A DNA stretch of 64,000 nt, taken from an uncultured Chitinophagaceae bacterium (lineage in GTDB: Bacteria > Bacteroidota > Bacteroidia > Chitinophagales > Chitinophagaceae). The stretch spans positions 62,001 to 126,000 of the forward strand of contig CAIQDX010000049.1 of the NCBI GenBank assembly GCA_903870685.1, given 5' to 3'. Positions 47,780 to 55,721 of the stretch are shown piece after piece; the stretch's first letter is position 1; each line of letters starts with the position of its first letter. The translations under genes were made by a program, and so were the position numbers. The notes below the pieces were generated by a model. The model saw only the letters and a list, made by a program, of their open reading frames with translations, was not told where the DNA came from and did not search any database.

Positions 47780-48790
47780 ATGAAAAAAACAATTTTTATT
47801 ATGTTCGCCGCAACGCTATTATTTACATCGTTGCAAAATGCAAATGCACAAAGTGGTTACAAACTCACAAAAACTTTTCATGTTGCAAGTCCGGGTGGCT
47901 GGGATTATATTGCCGTTAATCCAAACAGCAATAAATTATATCTCTCTCACGGAACACAAGTAAATATTTTAGATAAAGCAACAGGAGATTCTTTGGGTGT
48001 TATTCCAAACACAACAGGAGTTCATGGTATTGCTTTTAATGAATCAACGGGAAGAGGTTATACAAGTAATGGAAGAATTAACAGCGTTACTGTTTTTGAA
48101 TTAAAGACAGATAAAATATTGGAACAAATTGCAACAGGCGAAAATCCTGATGCAATTATGTACGATGCATTTTCTAAAACAGTAATTACTTGTAATGGTC
48201 GCAGTAAAGATTTAACCGTGATAGATGCTACAACAAATAAAGTAATTGCAACCATTCCTGTTGGCGGCAAACCCGAAACCGCAGTGAGTGATAATGCCGG
48301 AAAATTATTTGTGAACATCGAAGACAAAAATGAAATTGTTGAAGTTGATATTAAAGCTGCTAAAGTTTTAAATCATTGGTCAATCGCTCCGGGCGAATCT
48401 CCAACAGGATTGGAAATAGACAGAAAAACAAAAAGATTATTTGCCGGCTGCGAAAAACAATTAGTTGTGATTGATGCAACGAACGGAAAAGTTGTTACAA
48501 CAGTTCCAATTGGGGAAGGCTGCGATGGGGTTGGTTTTGATTCAAAAACAAATTTAATTTTCACTTCGAACGGATCGGGAACAGCAACCGTTATCAAAGA
48601 AATTTCAGCGAATAATTTTAAAGTGATCGATAATGTTGTAACCAAAAGAGGTGCAAGAACAATTTGTGTTGACGAATCAACGCACAAAGCTTATTTGCCA
48701 ACTGCAGATTTTGAAGCACAAGCAGCAGGAGAAAAAGGAAGACCAAAAATGATCGCAGGAAGTTTTCAAGTGATCGTGTTAGAAAAATAA
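47780..48790 (+). CDS. Secreted YncE-like beta-propeller protein
   Basis: 336 residues with a signal peptide (cut near NANAQ-SG). Six to seven blades follow the YncE/YVTN pattern, for example AVNPNSNKLYLSH, VIDATTNKVIATIPVGGKPETAV, VIDATNGKVVTTVPIGEGCDGVGFD. Propellers of this type bind other molecules; no active site is seen. It follows the two PepSY-like genes by 10 nt, so these three should be one unit and may act together in the periplasm. Confidence 0.85.
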   Translation: MKKTIFIMFAATLLFTSLQNANAQSGYKLTKTFHVASPGGWDYIAVNPNSNKLYLSHGTQVNILDKATGDSLGVIPNTTGVHGIAFNESTGRGYTSNGRINSVTVFELKTDKILEQIATGENPDAIMYDAFSKTVITCNGRSKDLTVIDATTNKVIATIPVGGKPETAVSDNAGKLFVNIEDKNEIVEVDIKAAKVLNHWSIAPGESPTGLEIDRKTKRLFAGCEKQLVVIDATNGKVVTTVPIGEGCDGVGFDSKTNLIFTSNGSGTATVIKEISANNFKVIDNVVTKRGARTICVDESTHKAYLPTADFEAQAAGEKGRPKMIAGSFQVIVLEK

Positions 48791-48806
48791 TTTTAATCTA
48801 TACAAT

Positions 48807-48847
48807 AAATCAAAAGCCATCTAATTATTTTGGATGGCTTTTGATTT
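48807..48847. terminator. Bidirectional terminator YncE / bicupin
   Basis: Perfect 15-bp stem (AAATCAAAAGCCATC with GATGGCTTTTGATTT), 11-nt loop, between two convergent genes. Confidence 0.88.
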
Positions 48848-48900
48848 ATGAAAATACCATCTCATACTATTGTCATACCGCATCCATGCTTCATCCATAT

Positions 48901-49674
48901 TTATTTAATTACTGAAGACGAGTACCATTTTATTGCATAGTACGAACATGACTCATTACCCGTGTTGGTTAAATTATGTAATATACCGGGAGTAACGAAT
49001 ATTATATTTCCTGCAACAGCATGATAATTATTTGTAGCGATATGCATGGTAATATTACCATTTATCAATAGCATAATTTCTTCTTCGTTGTGCATATGCG
49101 CTTGATGGCTTTCCTGTCCGGCATTCAAGGTTGTTGCATGAACTTCAAATCTTTCAAACATAGAACTTGCTCTATCAAAAACAGGCCTCGATTCTCCTTT
49201 GATTGTTTTCTTCACTATAAGTTCACTCCAATCTTTTAATAATGAACCGCCGTTGATTTTTCCCCTGTTAATATCTACCAGAGAAAGAGATTTAAATCCG
49301 ATAACAAAATAACTAACCAACTTATCAGATGCATTCTGAAAACTTTGTTCATCTCCTGCAACGATCAATGCAATACTTCCTGCACTTAATATTTTATTAT
49401 TGCCATTGATCGTAACGGTTAAAGAACCTTGACTTACAATTACAAGTTCTTCTCTATCCATTAATGCACGTGGCGGATGATTTGTTTTTCCCGGTTCAAG
49501 TGTTGAAGAATGAATATTCAACATAGAAAGAGTTGAGGTTTTTCCCTGTAACTTTTTTCCTAGAATATTTTCTAAATTATAGACACCGGATGTTAATGAA
49601 TCAGATTGCGCTTTTGTAATCGATACAATTATTAATAAAAATAAAACAAGAGAAACTTTTTTATAAAGTAACAT
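48901..49674 (-). CDS. Secreted bicupin protein
   Basis: 257 residues with a signal peptide (cut near TKA-QS). Two cupin domains: the first with NHPPRALMDREELVIVSQGSLTV, the second with ESHQAHMHNEEEIMLLINGNITM and VTPGILHNLTNTG. The second holds the full H-x-H...E and later His set for a metal (HMHNEEE, ILHN); the first lacks most ligands. A periplasmic metal-dependent or sugar-binding enzyme is possible. Substrate unknown. Confidence 0.8.
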   Translation of the reverse strand: MLLYKKVSLVLFLLIIVSITKAQSDSLTSGVYNLENILGKKLQGKTSTLSMLNIHSSTLEPGKTNHPPRALMDREELVIVSQGSLTVTINGNNKILSAGSIALIVAGDEQSFQNASDKLVSYFVIGFKSLSLVDINRGKINGGSLLKDWSELIVKKTIKGESRPVFDRASSMFERFEVHATTLNAGQESHQAHMHNEEEIMLLINGNITMHIATNNYHAVAGNIIFVTPGILHNLTNTGNESCSYYAIKWYSSSVIK

Positions 49675-49876
49675 TTGTAAATTATTAAATCTTGAAATTG
49701 AGTATAAAAATAGAGTGTTGTTTTTTCATTTTGAATATTCTTTTAATAATCAATTCTAGAGAATGGTGTAAGCGGTAGATCTAAAATTCTGTATGACTAA
49801 CTTATTATCATCTTCACTTCTTTAAATCAATTTATTTTAATTAAAGATTTACTCTTCATTTAAAAAAAAACACAGT

Positions 49877-49906
49877 TCAGTTAATTATTACTACAAATCA
49901 GTTAAG
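49877..49906 (+). promoter_or_regulatory. LytTR-type operator 1
   Basis: Two direct repeats, TCAGTTAAT and TCAGTTAAG, separated by exactly 12 bp (21-bp period, two helix turns). Each fits the LytTR/AgrA consensus [TA][AC][CA]GTTN[AG][TG]. The site ends 28 bp before CATCTTTG at 49935-49942, a -7-like box with a C in place of T, no TTTG at the usual place: the picture of an activator-dependent promoter. The same arrangement recurs at 55545. Confidence 0.7.
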
Positions 49907-49934
49907 TAAGTTTTTTCATTTGTTTCACTCCAAA

Positions 49935-49942
49935 CATCTTTG
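49935..49942 (+). promoter_or_regulatory. Weak -7 box after LytTR operator 1
   Basis: CATCTTTG, one mismatch to TAnnTTTG. Predicted start near 49949, about 40 nt before the first small gene. Confidence 0.5.
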
Positions 49943-49989
49943 TTGTATAAATAGATTATCAGTATAAAAGCCGATTTGAAATATAATTA

Positions 49990-50253
49990 ATGAAAATCGA
50001 TAGCATGATGAACAAATTTAAATTTGTTATTGGCCTTATTTATTTAACTGTGGTATTGGTTATTGCTTCGCCCTATACCAACATGTTTGGAAAACAGTAC
50101 AACAAAAACATGGATTTTTCTTGCTGCAAAAAAAATCAAATAGTTCTTCATCATTATTATACCACAAGAGTATTCTGGGTAAGTTTAAATAAAGGATATG
50201 ACCTGGAGCCTATTGGTAAACCATCGTCGGGCTGTAATGTTTCTTGCGATTGA
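49990..50253 (+). CDS. Small cysteine-containing membrane or secreted protein
   Basis: 87 residues (or 82 from the ATG at 50005). One hydrophobic stretch (KFVIGLIYLTVVLVIASPY) may be a signal peptide or anchor. The mature part has four cysteines (SCCKK, SGCNVSC) and a Tyr/His-rich centre. Not recognised. It is the first gene after LytTR operator 1, and so a candidate target of the regulator at 54429. The next small gene follows after 37 nt. Confidence 0.5.
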   Translation: MKIDSMMNKFKFVIGLIYLTVVLVIASPYTNMFGKQYNKNMDFSCCKKNQIVLHHYYTTRVFWVSLNKGYDLEPIGKPSSGCNVSCD

Positions 50254-50290
50254 TAAAACTTTATTTGCGATACATATACAATTAACGAAG

Positions 50291-50452
50291 ATGAAAAGAC
50301 TGGTTAAAGCAAAGTTTAAAATATTAAAACACGGGCTAATTTTAGTTTACATAATTATTGGGATAGTTATTTATAAATATAACTATCACAATCCGCATTA
50401 TAGTATTCTAACCAAACATTCAGAAGCAGCTAAAACTAAAGTTGTTGCTTAA
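50291..50452 (+). CDS. Very small single-span membrane protein
   Basis: 53 residues: a basic start (MKRLVKAKFKILKHG), one membrane helix (LILVYIIIGIVIYKYNY) and a short polar tail (SEAAKTKVVA). Not recognised. Follows the cysteine-containing small protein at 37 nt on the same strand, behind the LytTR operator. Short length makes the call tentative. Confidence 0.4.
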   Translation: MKRLVKAKFKILKHGLILVYIIIGIVIYKYNYHNPHYSILTKHSEAAKTKVVA

Positions 50453-50898
50453 GAATGGAGAAATAGGTATAATAACCGCGATTACAATTTCATCTTAATA
50501 AAATCCAATATCCTATGATTTTTGTTTCGATTGAAATTTGCTACGCTTCAGGAATAAAAACAAACAGTTCGAACGAAATTTATTTTTAATACCAATAAAT
50601 ACCTTCTTTTTTGCAAAAGGATTTTATAGGAACTATAATTGGTGATCATCAAACAAATAATATTGATAAAAAGGAATTAGTGAGCCAAACTATAAATGAT
50701 AAAACTCAGAAGAGAAGGTATTTGTAAAAGATAAGTAACGGAAAATTTTTTCAAGGTTAAAATACACAAGGGAGGGGGTGATTTAATAGCAACTGTTTTT
50801 TCTAAAACGGTTGCTTTTTTCTCTTATAAACAGTTTATCCAATCTTGTGAAATTAATCTTGAGAAAAATTTAATTTTCAAACCCCAGCTGAATTTTAA
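50453..50898. other. Intergenic region before the globin gene
   Basis: No convincing gene. An open stretch without an ATG (about 50610-50729, ending KTQKRRYL) could be a remnant. A terminator at 50788-50820 splits the region; right of it is a short AT-rich leader to the globin gene. Confidence 0.4.
50788..50820 (+). terminator. Terminator upstream of the globin gene
   Basis: Stem AGCAACTGTTTT with AAAACGGTTGCT (one G-T pair), 4-nt loop, followed by six T. A G-rich GGGAGGGGGTG lies just before it. It should end the small-protein transcript and separate it from the globin. Confidence 0.8.
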
Positions 50899-51306
50899 AT
50901 GACCGAAAAAGATATTTTATTAATAAAAACTAGCTGGAAAATATTTCGCCAAATGGAACCCACTACAATTGGCGATTTATTTTACGGTCATTTATTGCAT
51001 AAGAACCCTTCGGTTGCATCCATCTTTAAATACTCACTAAAAAGGCAATCAATTTTATTAATTGATTTTTTGAATGCCGTTATTCTTCGCCTTGAAGAAG
51101 TACAAAGTATGAAAGCTAAAATAAAAGAATTAGCCGAAACCTATGCGGGGTATGGGATAATTCCCAAGTATTATCCTTTTATCGAAGAGGCATTGCTGTT
51201 TACATTAAAACGCGGAATAGGAAAAGATTGGAATACAGAAATTGAAATTGCATGGATAAACGGTTGCGAAGAAGTGAAGAAATTAATGACGGAAGCTTTG
51301 GGCTAA
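50899..51306 (+). CDS. Globin-family protein lacking the proximal histidine
   Basis: 135 residues aligning without gaps to the flavohemoglobin globin domain over most helices: KTSWKIFRQMEPTTIGDLFYGHLL (A/B helices; Y29 matches the B10 Tyr), SVASIF with F43 as the invariant CD1 Phe, and LAETYAGYGIIPKYYPFIEEALLFTL for the F-G region. At the F8 position, where family members have the heme-binding His (KHTSF in E. coli Hmp), this protein has Tyr82; the E7 Gln is Leu53. No reductase domain. It either binds heme through Tyr, or is a heme-free sensor globin. It lies 42 nt before the propeller sensor kinase. Confidence 0.75.
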   Translation: MTEKDILLIKTSWKIFRQMEPTTIGDLFYGHLLHKNPSVASIFKYSLKRQSILLIDFLNAVILRLEEVQSMKAKIKELAETYAGYGIIPKYYPFIEEALLFTLKRGIGKDWNTEIEIAWINGCEEVKKLMTEALG

Positions 51307-51348
51307 AAGTATTTATTTTGAGAGGGAATATTTATTAAAACCAAACGA

Positions 51349-54300
51349 ATGCTTAAACGGTGTTATATATTTTTTTTATTTATTACCTCAACAACTTTTT
51401 CTTTTTCGCAAGAAAAAAAAGAATTTATTATTACAAAATATGATGACATAAATAATATAAGTTCAAAAAGCATAACCGATATATTACAAAGTACAAGCGG
51501 TTATTTGTGGTTGTCATCTAACGAAGGCTTGATAAGATACGATGGTTATTCGTTTAAAGTATTTACAAATATTTCAGGTCTTTCGAATTCGATTAGAAAA
51601 ATTACAGAAGACAAAGATTTAAATATTTGGGCAATTTTATTAGACGGAACACTTGCAAAATTTAATACAGCCAACGCTAGTTTTACAAACATCGCCATCA
51701 AATATCCATTGTTATCAACACAGGAAAAACCCGGATCAATTGAAACTATTTACGTTGATAAAAAGAGTAATATTTGGCTAGGTATTAGAAGAACAGGGTT
51801 AGTTAAGGTTGATCCAATTACCGGCAAAGCTGAAATATTTGATGTAATACCCAATGCCGATAATTATTTTACACCAGAAATTAGAAAATTTTATAACCAC
51901 GTAACGGATATTTACGAAGATGATAAAGGTCTTTTTTGGTTAACCACTCCCGACGGTCTTTATCAATTTAATCCACAGACAAATACAATGACACCGTTAA
52001 GGGATAGACCAAAAAAATACGATGATTGGAGAGACGATAAATTAAGATGCATTAAGCAAATTAAAAACACTTTGTGGTTAGGTTCTTGGGGCGGCGGCTT
52101 AATTTCATACGATATAATATCCGGCAAAAAGCAAGTATACAAATTTGATCTTCAACACCCATATTCCAATACAAATAATATTGTAAATTCTATAATAGCA
52201 AAAAGTGATTCAGAACTGTATTTAGCTACTTCAGATACAGGGCTTGTTTCATTTAATATCAAAACCCAAAGGTTTACTTTTTACAATAATAGCGCTCAAT
52301 TTCAGAGTATTCATTCTTTGCTTTGGGCAAAAATTATTTTTGATAAGGATCAAAATATTTGGGCGCTCAATAGAAAAGGGTTGATGAAATTTCAAATACC
52401 AGAATACAAATTTAATTTTCATGTATTTCCTGTAAACTACAGTAAGAATCATGAATTTTATAGTATACCCGATATATTAGATGTTGGTGAATGGAGGTTT
52501 GTTGCAACGCAATATGCAGATGGTTTGCATGTCATCAATAAAATTACTTTAAAAGAAAAAATATTTGAAGTTGATAAAATAAAAAGCGAAGAACAATATA
52601 ACTTTTTAAATCATTTTGTTAAAGCAAAAGACGGCAGTGTTTATATTACATCGAGAGATTTTATTTATAATTACAATCTTAAAAATCAACAATTAAACAA
52701 ACCGCCTCAACCATCATTATACGATAATATTAATTCAAATGTGTTTGATTATGTTGATGAAGATAAGCAAGGCAATATATGGTATGGTACGGTGCGCAAT
52801 GGCGTATTTCAATATGATCCGATACGAAAAACATACACTCATTTTTTTTATGAGTCAAAGGATAATAAAAACATCCCCACCAATTTTGTAAATGTTTTAA
52901 AAGTTGATACACTAGGTCGGGTATGGTTAGCAAGCAATCGGGGCTATTTTAGTTTTTATGATCCTGTTACTAAAACAATTCAACCGGAATCTGTAATTAA
53001 TAAAATTTTTCCTGGAATATATTCAGATAAAATTTTTGATTTATACCCGGATAAAAAAGGATTCCTCTGGGTGTCAACAAAATCAGGACTTATAAAGATT
53101 GATTGCAAAAAACCATTCCCGGAATTTGCAAACAAAATAGGTGTTCAAAATGGTTTGAATTCAGAGATCGTAGTTGGTTTGCAGGAGGATGATTATGGTA
53201 TAATATGGGGTTTGGAGCCGTATGTTTTTGCCGTTGCTTCTATTGATGAAAAAAGAACTCGGGTAATTAATTATGGTAATGGAGATGGCATTAATCATGA
53301 AGGAGAAGATATGTATTGTATTCGCAGAGTAGACAACAAAATGTTGTTACTTGCTCAGGGCGGCTATTATGAATTTGATCCATTTATTTATACCAAGCCA
53401 AAAAAAATAAACAATCTGGTGGTAAGTATCATGGCAGTAAATTCTGTCGATAAATATTTTGACACCGAATTAAAAGAAAATGGAAAATTGGTTTTAAATC
53501 CTTCAGAGAATTCTTTCTATTTTGAATTTGCCGCCATTGATTTTAAACGTCCAGAATTATATCACTACGCTTATAAATTAGAAGGATTTGATAATGACTG
53601 GATTTATGCATTTAATAGACGGTCGGTTAATTATACTAATATTCCCGGAGGGAATTATGTTTTTAGAGTTAAGGCAACACAACACAAAGGCAAATGGGAA
53701 TCTAATGAAATAGCCATTCCGTTTTTTATTCAAACGCCTTTTTATAAAAAAGCCTGGTTTTTTATTTTATTAATAGTTATCGGTGTATATAGTTTTTATT
53801 CTTTTTACAAGTATAGATTTTTAAGGCAACGCCAAATTCTGGTATTAGAAACAAAAGCACAAGCTTTAGAAAAAGAAAAAACACAGGTGTTGTACGAAAA
53901 TTTAAAACAACATTTAAACCCGCATTTCTTATTTAACTCGCTCACCTCATTAAGTAGTTTAATACGCGTTGATCAGAAGATGGCAATAGAGTTTTTAGAA
54001 AACATGAGTAAAATTTATCGTTACATTCTTCAAAGTAAGGACAACGAATTGGTGAATGTAAAAGATGAAATAAAATTCATTGCCACATTTATTAGTTTAC
54101 AAAAAATGCGTTTTAATAACGGCCTGCTGGTTAATATTGATGTAGGTGAACAATTTAACCAACGAAAAATTGCACCTGTAACTCTACAAAATTTAATTGA
54201 GAACGCTATTAAGCACAATGTGATTGATGAAGAAAGTCCTTTGTGTATTAATATTTATATCGACGCCGATTTTTTAATAGTAAAAAATAATTTGCAACGG

Positions 54301-54432
54301 AAAAATTTTGTTGAGACAAGTAATAAACAAGGACTTGATAATTTAAAATCTTTATATAAATATCTTTCTGATAAACCTGTTGCCATTGAAGAAAATGAAA
54401 ATTGGTTTATTGTTAAAATCCCATTGATATGA
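51349..54432 (+). CDS. Propeller/Y_Y_Y sensor histidine kinase, LytS-type
   Basis: 1027 residues with a signal peptide. About 600 residues form two seven-bladed propellers of two-component-regulator repeats (ITEDKDLNIWAIL; IYEDDKGLFWLTTPDGLYQF; VDKKSNIWLGI). A Y_Y_Y domain (YKLEGFDNDWIYAFNRRSVNYTNIPGGNYVFRV) is followed by one membrane helix (WFFILLIVIGVYSFY). The kinase is of the LytS class: H859 in NPHFLFNSLTSL, then VTLQNLIENAIKHNV. Senses something in the periplasm and phosphorylates the LytTR regulator, whose gene overlaps by 4 nt. Confidence 0.92.
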   Translation: MLKRCYIFFLFITSTTFSFSQEKKEFIITKYDDINNISSKSITDILQSTSGYLWLSSNEGLIRYDGYSFKVFTNISGLSNSIRKITEDKDLNIWAILLDGTLAKFNTANASFTNIAIKYPLLSTQEKPGSIETIYVDKKSNIWLGIRRTGLVKVDPITGKAEIFDVIPNADNYFTPEIRKFYNHVTDIYEDDKGLFWLTTPDGLYQFNPQTNTMTPLRDRPKKYDDWRDDKLRCIKQIKNTLWLGSWGGGLISYDIISGKKQVYKFDLQHPYSNTNNIVNSIIAKSDSELYLATSDTGLVSFNIKTQRFTFYNNSAQFQSIHSLLWAKIIFDKDQNIWALNRKGLMKFQIPEYKFNFHVFPVNYSKNHEFYSIPDILDVGEWRFVATQYADGLHVINKITLKEKIFEVDKIKSEEQYNFLNHFVKAKDGSVYITSRDFIYNYNLKNQQLNKPPQPSLYDNINSNVFDYVDEDKQGNIWYGTVRNGVFQYDPIRKTYTHFFYESKDNKNIPTNFVNVLKVDTLGRVWLASNRGYFSFYDPVTKTIQPESVINKIFPGIYSDKIFDLYPDKKGFLWVSTKSGLIKIDCKKPFPEFANKIGVQNGLNSEIVVGLQEDDYGIIWGLEPYVFAVASIDEKRTRVINYGNGDGINHEGEDMYCIRRVDNKMLLLAQGGYYEFDPFIYTKPKKINNLVVSIMAVNSVDKYFDTELKENGKLVLNPSENSFYFEFAAIDFKRPELYHYAYKLEGFDNDWIYAFNRRSVNYTNIPGGNYVFRVKATQHKGKWESNEIAIPFFIQTPFYKKAWFFILLIVIGVYSFYSFYKYRFLRQRQILVLETKAQALEKEKTQVLYENLKQHLNPHFLFNSLTSLSSLIRVDQKMAIEFLENMSKIYRYILQSKDNELVNVKDEIKFIATFISLQKMRFNNGLLVNIDVGEQFNQRKIAPVTLQNLIENAIKHNVIDEESPLCINIYIDADFLIVKNNLQRKNFVETSNKQGLDNLKSLYKYLSDKPVAIEENENWFIVKIPLI

Positions 54433-55199
54433 AAGCCGTAATTATTGAAGATGAAAATTTAATTGCCAGAGAGCTGCAAAATAAAATCAGCCTTGTAGCA
54501 GAAGATGTTGAAGTAATTGAAATTTTGCCCAGTTTAAAAACCGCAAAAAAATGGTTCTTGAATAATTCAGAACCCGATATTTTATTTGTTGATATTCAAT
54601 TAAGCGATGGTATTAGTTTTGAATTATTCGAGTCTTATAATTTAACCTGTCCGGTAATTTTTACTACAGCTTATGACGAATATGCCATTCGTGCATTTAA
54701 GGTAAACGGTGTAGATTATTTATTAAAACCTATCGATGAAGATGAACTTAAATCAGCCATTGAGAAATGTAGAAAATTTATTTCGAATCAATCCAAAATA
54801 CCAGTTGATATTGCAAAGCTGATTAGCAATTTACAAAATCAACCGAACTCACAACCATTGTATAAAGAAAAATTTATTGTTAGTGTCCGCAATAATTGGA
54901 TCCCTGTTGAAACAAAAGATATTGCTTGCTTTGTAAGAGAAAATTTAAACTACCTGTATACTTTTACAGGAGATAAATATATTTTGGATTTTAATTCTCT
55001 AGATCATATTGAAGAATTGTTAGACCCTAAATTATTCTATCGTGCTAACAGGCAGTGCATCATTCACATGAATTCTATACAAAGTATAAAATTACACAAC
55101 AGTCAAAAGCTTTTTGTTTTATTGAAAGAGCCATTAAAAATGGAAATAGATATAAGCAGAGAAAAAGCACCCGCATTTAAAAAGTGGTTAGACCGTTAA
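54429..55199 (+). CDS. LytTR-family response regulator
   Basis: 256 residues. A receiver with D55 in ILFVDIQLSDG and the later FTTAYDEYAIRAFKVNGVDYLLKP, a linker, then a LytTR DNA-binding domain (EKFIVSVRNNWIPVETKDIACFV through LFYRANRQCIIHMNSIQSI). LytTR domains bind pairs of ~9-bp direct repeats spaced by 12-13 bp. Two such pairs with the same geometry lie within 5 kb on either side (49877 and 55545), making them probable targets. The ATGA overlap with the kinase gene shows coupling. Confidence 0.93.
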   Translation: MKAVIIEDENLIARELQNKISLVAEDVEVIEILPSLKTAKKWFLNNSEPDILFVDIQLSDGISFELFESYNLTCPVIFTTAYDEYAIRAFKVNGVDYLLKPIDEDELKSAIEKCRKFISNQSKIPVDIAKLISNLQNQPNSQPLYKEKFIVSVRNNWIPVETKDIACFVRENLNYLYTFTGDKYILDFNSLDHIEELLDPKLFYRANRQCIIHMNSIQSIKLHNSQKLFVLLKEPLKMEIDISREKAPAFKKWLDR

Positions 55200-55544
55200 A
55201 AATCTATATTCTTCTTACTGTTTATTTAGTTCATTAATTTGATAAAAACATCACCCTTTGATCAAAAGGAACTGCTAAGATTAGCAATCAACTATTCACA
55301 TTTTTATTCACTGAAGTGTAAACATTTCAAGAGATAAGCTTACACAATCAAAAGATTGGTGTTTTGTCAATCCCAATTTTTGTAGTATTAAAACCCACAT
55401 AAAATTCGGATTTGGTACGACAGAAAAAAAATTCTACAAGCGTAATTTCATATTTTCTGATTCGAATTTTCTTCCGGAATAAAAGCTGATAATAACCTCC
55501 TAAAAACATTTTAAATATTCAATTCATTTTAAAATGTATACACT

Positions 55545-55574
55545 TCAATTAAATTTTACTACTAATCAATTAGG
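55545..55574 (+). promoter_or_regulatory. LytTR-type operator 2
   Basis: Direct repeats TCAATTAAA and TCAATTAGG, 12-bp spacer, same phase as operator 1. Over 47 bases (55539-55585 against 49871-49917) 38 are identical, without gaps. The distance from its end to CATTTTTG (55603-55610) is 28 bp, exactly as at operator 1. Confidence 0.7.
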
Positions 55575-55602
55575 TAAATTTTTTCGTGTGTATTATCCAT
55601 TA

Positions 55603-55610
55603 CATTTTTG
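55603..55610 (+). promoter_or_regulatory. Weak -7 box after LytTR operator 2
   Basis: CATTTTTG, one mismatch to TAnnTTTG, with the same C at position 1 as the box after operator 1. Predicted start near 55617. Confidence 0.5.
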
Positions 55611-55721
55611 TTACGTGAATACTATTATTGTATAGAATCATAACGATCAGATATAAACCGAAAGCAGGGTTAAAAATCTTTAATAATAAATTCGGCCAAC
55701 GGGTTTAAATATAAATAGTCT

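Larger units (their letters stand above)
49675..49989. other. Intergenic region bicupin / small-protein genes
   Basis: No genes. The right part carries a LytTR-type operator and a weak -7 box driving rightward transcription; the left part is AT-rich with no clear signal. Confidence 0.5.
55200..55721. other. Regulatory intergenic region before the T9SS giant
   Basis: No gene is seen. It holds LytTR operator 2 and a weak -7 box, plus a short inverted repeat (GTGTAAAC at 55316 with GCTTACAC near 55338) of unknown use. The ~110 nt between the -7 box and the ATG form a leader without clear structure. Confidence 0.5.

Noticed and set aside
50610-50729. Open stretch ending KTQKRRYL before the globin
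   Set aside because: No ATG or ribosome site; too short to support as a gene, could be a remnant.
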